Shown here piece by piece: positions 1 through 7,660 of a DNA stretch of 10,223 nt (the first letter of the stretch is position 1; each line of letters begins with the position of its first letter). The position numbers and the translations under genes are program-made. Source of the DNA: Acephala macrosclerotiorum (Eukaryota > Ascomycota > Leotiomycetes > Helotiales > Mollisiaceae). The stretch lies in contig MU119810.1 of assembly GCA_014904845.1 (NCBI GenBank), forward strand, positions 7,789-18,011. The letters run 5' to 3'. The notes beneath the pieces were generated by a model. The model had not been told where the DNA came from. It ran no database searches and saw only the letters and a program-made list of their open reading frames with translations.

Positions 1-1941
1 AATACTCGTATAACGAATATAAATTTATATAAACGATTATTGAAATTTTAAAAAAATCGAATTATTAAATAATTATATTAATAATAAATTCGATTGCGAT
101 TATTATATCGATTTTTTCTATTATACTATATATCTCAAAAATTAGAACGCTTCTAGTAACGCGTTTGTTTTTAATAGAATTGTAATAAATGAAATTTTTT
201 TTAATTTCGAATTTTTTACCGTTCAATTAATGTTCATTTGTTAGAATAATTTTATATTTAATCTAAAAACTAAAAATTTTATTATTTGCAAATAAACTAT
301 CGATAAAAACAAAAAATTCCGTCGTAAATAAATTGAAAACAATATATTTAAATTCTCGATCCAAGTTTTTAATTTATTATTTTAATTTTTTTTTTATTGA
401 ATTTTAATATTGAATAATAATAAATAAATCGAAAATTGTTTTAAATTGATAAATTGTAATAATATAAATTTTTTTAATTCGTTGTTTTCAATATTTAATT
501 TAAAAATTAAATAATTTAATATTTATTAATTTAATTTTCTTATTTTGATTTTTTTATTATAATTAAATCGTATTTTCGAATTAAATTAAAACGTATTTAT
601 GAAAGATTAATAGTATTTTTAGTATTGAAATTTTTTTAAATTTGATTAAAAATTTAATTTTATTAAATTTATTTTTCTCGAAAATAAAAAATTTTTTTTC
701 TATTAATATAAACGTATCGTCGATTTACATTTTAATAACGTCGAAGAATTTTTTAATAATCGTAATTAGAAAACAAAAATCGTATATCGACGTAATTATA
801 AACAATTTCTTTTTATAATATTTGTAATACGTAATTTATTAATGTATTTTTGTTTTTACAATTTTATATAAAAATTTCAAAATAATTATAATCGTATTTA
901 ATAAATATAAATAATAAATTTTTTTTGATAAACGTATTAATATAAATCGTTAAAAATTTATTATAAATTAAATATAAATTTAAATAATATTACGAAATTA
1001 TATTTTAATTTTTTTGTTTAAAAATTGAATTAAAAAAAATATTAAAACGATAATTAATTATTGATTAATTTTTTATATTATTAAAAATTGCGTAAAAATC
1101 ATTTTTTTTTTTTTGTCGTTATATTTTTGAATTATTAGTTTCGATTTTTTGTAAAAGATATTAATAGTTTTACTTTTGATTTCGTTAATTAATTTCGAAT
1201 TAAAAATTCGAATTTTAATATATTTATTAAAATTGTATTAAATAAAATTGAAAATTTTTTTTATAATCAAATTATCGATTTTTTTCTTTTAAAACACTTT
1301 AAATAATTATTTAAAAATTGTAATTATATTTTTTTTTCGTAGTTTTAATAATAGTTTTATATTGCTTTTTTTTTTACTTATTATAAAAACTATAGAAATT
1401 TTAATTTTTTCGATAATAATAATAAAAAATTAATCATTGAAATCTTTATAATTTTTTTCGTCGTTTTTAGTAAATTTATAGCGTTTATTTTGTTTAGATT
1501 TTTTATTACGTACGTTTTTATTTTGTGATTTTCTTAGACGTTTTCAATTACGCTTTTTAATTGATTTTTCGTTTATTTTACTCGATTAAAAAAACAAAAA
1601 ATTTTTTTTTAATTTTTTTAATTATTCTTTTAATTATTAACTCGATTATAAACTTTTAATATTTTTTTTTTCGTATAATAAAATTTGATAATCGTTAAAC
1701 AAAAATTAATCAATTCGTAAAATATATCGATTATATATATTTTTCTATTAATTACTAATAATTTGTATAATTTTTTTTTATTTGCTTTTTTTACGTTAAA
1801 CGTATACTTTAAATAAAATTAATAAGTTTAATATAAACTTCGTATTTGAATCGTTTTTCATTGAAAGTATATTATTAATTTAGTATTAAATATATAAACA
1901 ACGTATTTCTTTAGTAATTATCGAATTATTTCAATTCTTTT

Positions 1942-1978
1942 AATAATTAATAACGATAACGTGTCGTTATTAATTATT
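1942..1978. repeat. Perfect 15-bp inverted repeat with 7-base loop
   Basis: Bases 1942-1956 are the exact reverse complement of 1964-1978, with the spacer TAACGTG between. The arms contain a CpG next to the loop, so the match is not purely A/T. It would form a hairpin in single-stranded DNA or RNA. There is no T-tract or gene next to it to make a terminator reading plausible. It may be a surviving end or internal palindrome of a decayed element, or chance in a low-complexity background. Confidence 0.6.
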
Positions 1979-4289
1979 TTAAAATATACTTCAAAAACTA
2001 ATAATATAAACACAATATTATTTGATTCTATCGAATCGTTAATAACTTTGATTACTATTTATAAGATTATATTTTTATCGATTTATTTTTCGATTAATTC
2101 GTCGTAAATAATCTCGTAAACTCGATATAATAAAATATAATATCTCTTTACTTTTTTTATATTATTATAAGTTTCAATAAGTACTTTTTTGATTTTAATC
2201 GTTATTATTTTAATATTTTATCGAAATTCTATAAATAAAAAATTCTTTTTAATGTCGTAAACAATATAATTTAATAGTTTTTAATATATATCGATTTAAT
2301 ATATACGTAATATATTTTATATTGTTTTCGCAAATATATTTTTTATAAATCTAATAATTTGAAATACTATAAACGAATTTATTATTTACAAAATTAATTT
2401 CTTATTTAAATATAAAACGTCGACAATAATCAAATAATTAAATTTATAATTATTTTATAAAGTAAATTTGAATTTTTTAAGTAATTATTTATGTATTTAA
2501 TAGTAGTAACAATATTTAATAAAATATTAAATATATTTAATATTTACGTTATAATTAATTCGTTGAAAATTTTTTATAAAACGTTGTATCAATAAATAAT
2601 TAAAACGTTTATACAATTAATATAGTTTTATATTAATAAAATGATTTTAAATTAAATTCTTTTTTGATTAATATAATAGTATCTATAAGTAGTTTTATTT
2701 TCTTATAATGAAAACAATTTTATTTTTTTGAATTAAAATATTTTTTAAATTATCGAATTTTATATTTATAATATTTATATTTTAAATATAAAATAAAAAA
2801 AGCATATTTATAAAAACAATGTAAAAAGTAATAATATTTAATAAAATATCGATTTGAATAATTTTTTACGATAAAATAATATTTTTATTAAAACGAATTT
2901 TATAAACTTTAATCGTAAATATATTCAATTAAACGTTAATATCAAGTTTTCGTAGTATTATAAATTGCGATTAATTAGTAATTAATATTTTAACGATTTT
3001 ATTATTCGATATAATTCTTTGAAAATTTTTTAAAAAATATTAATCTTCGAAAATAAAAAATAAATATTAATTCGATTCAAATAATTCAAATTGTAATAAT
3101 AAAATATTAAATATATTTTTTCTCGTAATAATATAACGAGTAAATTGATTATTTAAAATAATTATTATTTACATATTATCGATTTTTTTAAATTCGATAA
3201 AATAATTTTTATTTTCGTTTTTTATTTTTATATTTATTAATAATTGATCAATTTTTATTATTTGATTATTTTTCAATAAACTTTTTATTTTCTCGATTTT
3301 AGTAAAAAAGTTTTAATAATAAATTATTATAATATCTCGATTTATTGTATATTGAATTTATTATTGAAATTTTGTATATATTTATTATCGTTTTTTTATC
3401 GTATATTTTATTAATCAATATTTCGATTTACTACAAATATAGTATTTCTTTTAATATAATTCTCTTTAAAATCTATAATTTCTACGATATTTATTTCGAA
3501 CAAATTTTTGATTTTAGTATTTTTAATTTTGTATTCAATCGCGTTTTTTGTCTCGTTTTCTATAAATATAATCGATTTAATTTTAATTGAATTTGTTTTT
3601 TTTTTTTGATTTTAAAAAATAAAATCTAAATTATACTATTATATTTTACGTAATCGCGTCGTAATACTTACTATTAATTGCAATTTAATATAGATATTTT
3701 CAAAAGTATTAACGAATTTGTAAAAAGTAAAATTGTATTTTTCAATATTTTAATAAACGTTAATAATTTGATTTCGCAGATTATATTTCGTTTGATATTT
3801 CGATAATAAATCTAGTTAAATTTTTTGAAATTGATCGAAAAATATTTATAAATATTTCAATTTAGTCTTTATTGAATTAATTGTAATAATTTTTATTAAA
3901 ATTGTTTCTTTCTATAAAAACATATATAATTAGCGATTTTTTTCAATCTTAAAATAAGTTTTTATTATTATTATTAGCGTAATAAAATCGAAATCTTTTT
4001 TTAGAAATTTATTGAAATAAAACATATTTATACGTTTTATAAAACTAATAAAAAATATTTTATCGTATTAATTTTAAAATAATTCGATTTTATTATAATA
4101 ATTATAAAAAATCGATAATTTACAATTAAAAATATCGTATAACTTTTTATTATATTTTTTATTATTAGTATAAATTTTTATTAAATTTGTAAATAATTTA
4201 ATAAAAATATTTTATAAATTATTATATTGATTCGATTACTATTAAAAAGATTATTAATAAATAAATTGAATATTTTGTATTATATTAAA

Positions 4290-4398
4290 CAAATTCGTAT
4301 TTGTAAAAAAAATTGTAATAAAAAAAATATAAAAAGTATTCGTAAAAGTAATCGTATTCGTGATAAAAAAATTCGTATTAGTAATTGAAATCGTAGAA
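4290..4398. repeat. Three-base-periodic patch, decayed triplet repeat or coding relic
   Basis: Six CpG dinucleotides, with C at 4296, 4341, 4353, 4359, 4374 and 4392, all fall in the same phase modulo 3. Most other G residues (4303, 4315, 4336, 4348, 4381, 4387, 4396) fall in the CpG-G phase; the one at 4362 does not. On the plus strand the phase gives repeated CGT and AGT codons. On the minus strand it gives ACG, ACT, ACA and TCN codons, a Thr/Ser-rich reading without stops through the patch. No ATG is present in either frame. Either a low-complexity Thr/Ser-rich coding segment or a trinucleotide microsatellite of GTN type, degraded by mutation, would explain this. I cannot choose between them. 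Confidence 0.4.
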
Positions 4399-4454
4399 AT
4401 AATTATATTCTAATTATTGAATATTAGTATTAAAATATTTTGATTTATTAATTA

Positions 4455-4504
4455 AATTGATCGATTTTATCGAGAGAAGAAATCTCTATTTTTCAATTGA
4501 TCGA
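4455..4504. repeat. Direct 10-bp repeat flanking a small hairpin
   Basis: AATTGATCGA occurs at 4455-4464 and again at 4495-4504. Between the copies lies a hairpin with arms AGAGA (4473-4477) and TCTCT (4483-4487) around a five-base loop, and a short TCGAT/ATCGA inverted pair (4461-4465 and 4469-4473). The layout resembles a short target duplication around a tiny insert. The insert is only 30 bases, however, and the arms are short, so chance is quite possible. Confidence 0.3.
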
Positions 4505-4613
4505 CGATTTTTATTTGTATTTATTTATAAAATTCTTTTTATTAAAAATTTTTTTTCAAATTATTAATAATAAACTTTTTATTTTTCGATATTTAAATTT
4601 CGTAAATACGTAA

Positions 4614-4686
4614 AAAATCTTATAAACAGTATATAAAATCTTTGTATATTAAACGTAAAATCTTTTGCGAGCAATTTTTAAAGTCT
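4614..4686 (+). repeat. Degenerate 21-23-bp-spaced repeat of AAAATCT
   Basis: AAAATCT starts at 4614, 4635 and 4657, and a one-mismatch copy AAAGTCT starts at 4680. The intervals are therefore 21, 22 and 23 bases. The sequence between the copies is only loosely similar (TATAAAC, TATATTAAAC, GCGAGCAA). This could be a mutated minisatellite. No associated gene or protein-binding context is visible. Confidence 0.3.
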
Positions 4687-4947
4687 TTTTAAAAATATTT
4701 TTATAAATTACAATTAAAATATTTTTTCTTTTTATATATTTTAAAGTAATAAAAAATATATTTATTTAATATTATTTTATTGAGATTTTTATTGTTTATA
4801 AAATTAAAATCTTTTTTTTATTTGTTTTTATTATAAAAAAATTTAATTTTAAATAAATTTATTATTTTAAAAAATAATTATACAATAAATAATAAAAAAA
4901 TTGAAAGTTTTAATTCGAATTCGAGTAAATATTATTATTAATATTTA

Positions 4948-4980
4948 TGCGTTTTTAATCAAATAACGAACAAAAACGCA
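4948..4980. repeat. 9-bp inverted repeat TGCGTTTTT / AAAAACGCA
   Basis: Positions 4948-4956 and 4972-4980 are exact reverse complements with a 15-base spacer. Both arms include GCG/CGC. A second, overlapping 7-bp pair, AACGAAC (4965-4971) and GTTCGTT (4997-5003), uses part of the same sequence, so two alternative hairpins could form. This starts the run of inverted repeats that continues up to the GC-rich island. Confidence 0.4.
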
Positions 4981-5100
4981 AAAAAAAAATTTTAAAGTTC
5001 GTTTTTAACGTAAATTCGAATAAATTAATATAGATTTAAAATCGCTTTTACGTTTTTTTATTCGTCTTTCGTAAACGTTATTATTTTGCGTAGTAAACGT

Positions 5101-5129
5101 AAACTTGAAAAATAAATACAAACTTGAAA
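5101..5129 (+). repeat. Direct 10-bp repeat AAACTTGAAA
   Basis: AAACTTGAAA is present at 5101-5110 and again at 5120-5129, a 19-base period. Similar AAATCGCTTT strings occur just upstream (about 5039) and overlapping the second copy (about 5128), which suggests a slightly larger degraded duplication over 5038-5140. No function is apparent. Confidence 0.3.
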
Positions 5130-5185
5130 TCGCTTTCGTATTATTATTTTTAAATTTTTAATAGTCTCAATATTTTTAACGCGTT

Positions 5186-5262
5186 TCTATAAGAAAATTC
5201 TCATAGATTTTTATTCTTTCGAAAATACGTTAATTATTTTAAGTACTTTTTTACAAAAAGTA
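5186..5262. repeat. Two adjacent hairpin-forming palindromes
   Basis: The first is a near-perfect palindrome at 5186-5207, centred on AAGAAAATTCTC and mismatched at the centre and at one arm position. The second has perfect 8-bp arms, TACTTTTT (5244-5251) and AAAAAGTA (5255-5262), with a three-base loop. A run of 13 T follows at 5277-5289. A stem followed by T residues looks like a bacterial intrinsic terminator. The stem has almost no G+C, and the surrounding DNA is not bacterial in character, so I do not call one. Confidence 0.4.
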
Positions 5263-5330
5263 AACTATTTAAAAAATTTTTTTTTTTTTGTAAATTAGTT
5301 TCTTTTAAATAAAAATTTAATTATTCTATA

Positions 5331-5460
5331 ATTAATTAAACAACTACTAATCAATATTAGTATTACTAGAAATACTTATTACTAGTAATAAACTAAAAAC
5401 GAAATAAACAAATAAATTAAATAATTCGTTGATTGATTATAAGTTCTAAATCTAATAAAC
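5331..5460. other. Transition segment rich in ACTA/CTAG palindromes
   Basis: This segment leads from the T-biased block into the GC-rich island and keeps more CpA and CpT than its left flank. It contains a hairpin at 5345-5362 (arms TACTAAT and ATTAGTA, loop CAAT) and a perfect 16-bp palindrome at 5376-5391, TTATTACTAGTAATAA. A one-mismatch copy of the palindrome core lies 16 bases earlier at 5361-5374. ACTACTAA at 5344-5351 recurs at 5537-5544 on the far side of the island. No gene is seen. It may be the partly mutated edge of whatever the island belongs to. Confidence 0.45.
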
Positions 5461-5562
5461 GCGCAAGAATTGAAAGATATAATCTCAACTTTAGCGCAAG
5501 CGGCGCTAGTCCCGATCTGGCCTAGTACCGCACGTGACTACTAAACTAATATTGTACTCACA
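5461..5562. other. GC-rich island that escaped the mutation
   Basis: Within 5491-5540, 30 of 50 bases are G or C, against a few to about 20% around it. All dinucleotide contexts of C are present, so this DNA lacks the RIP-like signature. It holds a hairpin (TAGCGC 5492-5497, loop AAGCG, GCGCTA 5503-5508), a paired direct repeat (CTAGTCCCG at 5506-5514 and CTAGTACCG at 5522-5530), GCGCAAG twice (5461, 5494) and an E-box palindrome CACGTG (5531-5536). One frame per strand stays open through it (plus 5443-5541, minus 5537-5385), but neither has an ATG. It is too short and lacks the features to be a recognisable gene. It may be an unduplicated linker between two mutated repeats or a transposon terminus. 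Confidence 0.6.
5492..5508. repeat. GC-rich hairpin in the island
   Basis: A perfect 6-bp stem, TAGCGC with GCGCTA, encloses the five-base loop AAGCG. It is the only GC-rich stem in the window. The left arm plus loop also fits the tRNA A-box consensus loosely, but no tRNA fold or B-box follows at a suitable distance. A role at a transposon end or in RNA cannot be shown. Confidence 0.45.
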
Positions 5563-6840
5563 AAACGAATTATTTAAAAAATTGCAAATAAAAAACAATA
5601 ATTTAAAAAAAAAAAATATATCGATAAATTTATTATAATCGAATTTAATTATATTAAAATAATTTTAATTTCAATTAAAAAACGTAAAATTGATCGAAAA
5701 TTTAAAAAATAATTATTTATAATTAAAAATAAATACGTAAAATAAAAATATTTATTTAAATTATTAAATTAAATTTAAAAAAAAAAATAAATTTAATATT
5801 TTTAATTTTCAATTTTCGATATTAATTATATTTTTTATATATATTATTTTAATCGCTTTTTTTGAGATTAATAAATTATTAAATAATAAGAATAATAATA
5901 TTAATTTTTTTTTTAATAATAATTATTCGAATTATTTTTGAAATATTATTTAATATTTAATAATTTTCGAAAGTAAAATATCGTAAATTAATTCGAAAAT
6001 TCGTCGATTATAATATTTAAAATAAAATACTATAAAAGAATATTATTAAATTCTATTTATTTCGATTTATTTCAAACGATTTAAAATAATATATAATAAT
6101 TATAATTAAATTATATAATAAATTCGAATATATTAAAAGAAAAAATATTTATTATTAAATAATTAATTAATATTATTAAACGAAAATACTATAAAAACAT
6201 TTGAAATTTTATAGTAAATTATAGTAATTATTAATATAAAAACAAAAAAAAACATAAAAATATTTTATATTTTTAAAAAGTAATTTTATTATTTTATTAT
6301 ATTAAAATAAATATAATTAAATTTTCGTAATATAAAATATTCTATAATTTAATTATAATACGAAATAATTTTTTCGATTAAATTGAAATTAAATTAATAA
6401 AAAATTCGATTTTTAAAAAAATTATTAAATTTATTTACAATAATATTATTTGTAAATACAATATTTTTAATTATATAAAATTAAATAAAAAACTCGAATT
6501 TAAAAAAATTATTATTAAAAAATTAAATAAATTTAAAATTAAACGAATTATTATTTTCGTATATAATTTGAAAATAAATAAAATAATTAAATAAAAATAT
6601 TAATTTATTATTATTATATTAATCGTTTTAATAAAAGAAAAACAAAAAAAACTAATTAAAATATTTAATAATTATTTTTTTTACGAATTAAATATATATT
6701 ATTTTATATAATTTATAATAAAAAATTGATTTTATTTATTAAAATTCAATTTTTTATTTAAAGAATTCTCGATTAAAATAAAATATATAATCGAGTAAAA
6801 ACTTTTAAATTAAAAATTAAATAAATTAAAATATAAAACG
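5563..6840. other. A-biased AT-rich block, no gene
   Basis: Right of the island the plus strand turns A-rich (35 A against 23 T at 5701-5760) and G+C falls further. Remaining C residues are again mostly in CpG (all 3 in the row 6361-6420). All frames are broken by frequent TAA. A short interrupted AAT triplet run lies at about 5882-5899. The change of bias and of G+C across the island suggests a different original repeat, or one mutated longer or on the other strand, compared with the left block. Nothing gene-like is visible. Confidence 0.6.
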
Positions 6841-7303
6841 AAAATATAAAAAAATTAAAATAAAAAAAAAATAAAATTATAAATAAAATTAAATATAAAA
6901 AAAATTAATTAAAAAAAAAAATTTATTTTAATATATAAATAATTAAATTTATAACGAATTTATTAAATAAATAAATTAAAAAAAAATTATTTATTTAAAA
7001 AATTAAACGAAATAATAATTCGAAAATTATATATTAAAAATCGTTTAAAAAAATTTATTAAAAAAAATAAATATTAAAAATTTTTAAATAATAATAAAAA
7101 TAAAAATATTATTATATTTATTGATTTTAATAATAATAAAAATATAAATACAAAAAAAAAATTAAAAAAAAATTTAAAATTATAATTCGTATTTTTAAAT
7201 TTAATAAAATCGAAAAAAATAAATATATATAATTTTTTAAAAATTAAATAAATAAAAAAACTCGTTAAATTTTAAAATAATAATAATTTTTTAATTAAAA
7301 AAG
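6841..7303. other. A-rich near-pure A/T tract
   Basis: Positions 6841-6954 contain no G or C (114 bases), and the row 6841-6900 is 46 A to 14 T. G and C are rare up to 7303. The tract is made of A runs broken by TTA and AAT. No frame is open for any useful length. Such poly(dA)-rich DNA is stiff and disfavours nucleosomes. Whether it has a role here, such as in replication or chromatin boundaries, is not shown by the sequence. Confidence 0.6.
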
Positions 7304-7550
7304 ATTTTTTTTTTTATTAATTTTTTTTAAAATATTTTTATTTATTTTAATAAATTTTATTTATATTTTAAAATTTTTTTTTTTATTATAATTAAAAAAA
7401 ATTTATTATATAAAAAAATAAAATTATATTATTTTTTTTTTTTAAAAAAATTTATAAATTTTTTTTTTTAATATATTTAAATATATTTTAATTATATTTA
7501 ATTATATTTAAATTATATAATATTTATTATAATTTATAAAAAAAAAATTT
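7304..7550. other. 247-base run with no G or C
   Basis: The last G before this run is at 7303 and the next is at 7551; every base between is A or T. The row 7321-7380 has 41 T to 19 A, so the strand bias is opposite to that of the tract just before it. Near 7470-7515 a unit close to ATATTTAATT repeats two to three times. The run codes for nothing. It is either DNA in which every cytosine has been lost or an expanded low-complexity tract, and it is a likely spot for assembly or sequencing error. Confidence 0.75.
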
Positions 7551-7636
7551 GAAATTTGAAATTTTTTTTTAAATTTTTTTAATTATAATTTTTCAATTTT
7601 ATATTAATTTAAAAATTTAAATTTTTTTTTAATATT

Positions 7637-7660
7637 ATTTATTTATTTATTTATTTATTT
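7637..7660 (+). repeat. (ATTT)6 microsatellite
   Basis: Six perfect tandem copies of ATTT occupy 24 bases. The flanks are T-rich but not in register. Polymerase slippage in A/T-rich DNA explains it. It would be a variable-length locus between strains. Confidence 0.85.

Larger units (their letters stand above)
1..5330. other. T-biased AT-rich block with RIP-like decay, no gene
   Basis: No gene is visible. Four rows counted from the start give about 13-25% G+C, and many rows are T-rich (for example 14 A against 39 T at 1321-1380). In eight sampled rows 24 of 43 C residues are in CpG, far above expectation. Stops TAA, TAG and TGA occur densely in all frames and no ATG-started frame of useful length is present. 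Known biology: RIP in ascomycete fungi converts C to T in duplicated DNA, preferring CpA and sparing CpG. Inference: this is mutated transposon DNA, now probably heterochromatin. The original element type cannot be recognised. Smaller structures inside the block are listed separately; I see nothing else in it. Confidence 0.65.
5417..5577. repeat. 14-bp inverted repeat bracketing the GC-rich island
   Basis: Positions 5417-5430 (TTAAATAATTCGTT) are the exact reverse complement of 5564-5577. The enclosed 133 bases contain the only GC-rich DNA of the window. A short element bounded by terminal inverted repeats, MITE-like, is one explanation. Against it: no convincing target-site duplication is visible outside the arms, and CGAATTATT-like strings recur elsewhere in the window (for example near 1921 and 5927), so the match could arise by chance. 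Confidence 0.4.

Noticed and set aside
3333..3590. Open frame of about 81 codons from a TTG, hydrophobic and rich in Phe, Ile, Tyr and Asn.
   Set aside because: There is no ATG, no recognisable domain and no triplet phase in its CpGs (the phases are mixed). T-rich DNA has fewer stops on this strand, so a frame of this length is expected by chance.
5244..5289. A bacterial-type intrinsic terminator: stem TACTTTTT/AAAAAGTA followed by 13 T.
   Set aside because: The stem is almost all A-T, there is no upstream gene, and nothing else suggests bacterial DNA.
5492..5541. Possible tRNA gene or tRNA-derived SINE in the GC-rich island; TAGCGCAAGCGG fits the A-box consensus loosely, and so does TAGTTTAGTAG on the other strand.
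   Set aside because: No B-box (GGTTCRANNCC type) lies at a suitable distance, the D-loop would be too short, and no acceptor or anticodon stem can be drawn.
5461..5562. A GC cluster of the kind found in yeast mitochondrial DNA, making the window mitochondrial.
   Set aside because: The island does not resemble the CCGG/GGCC-rich consensus of those clusters, and a CpG-biased background is not typical of mitochondrial spacers. No mitochondrial gene or tRNA is present.
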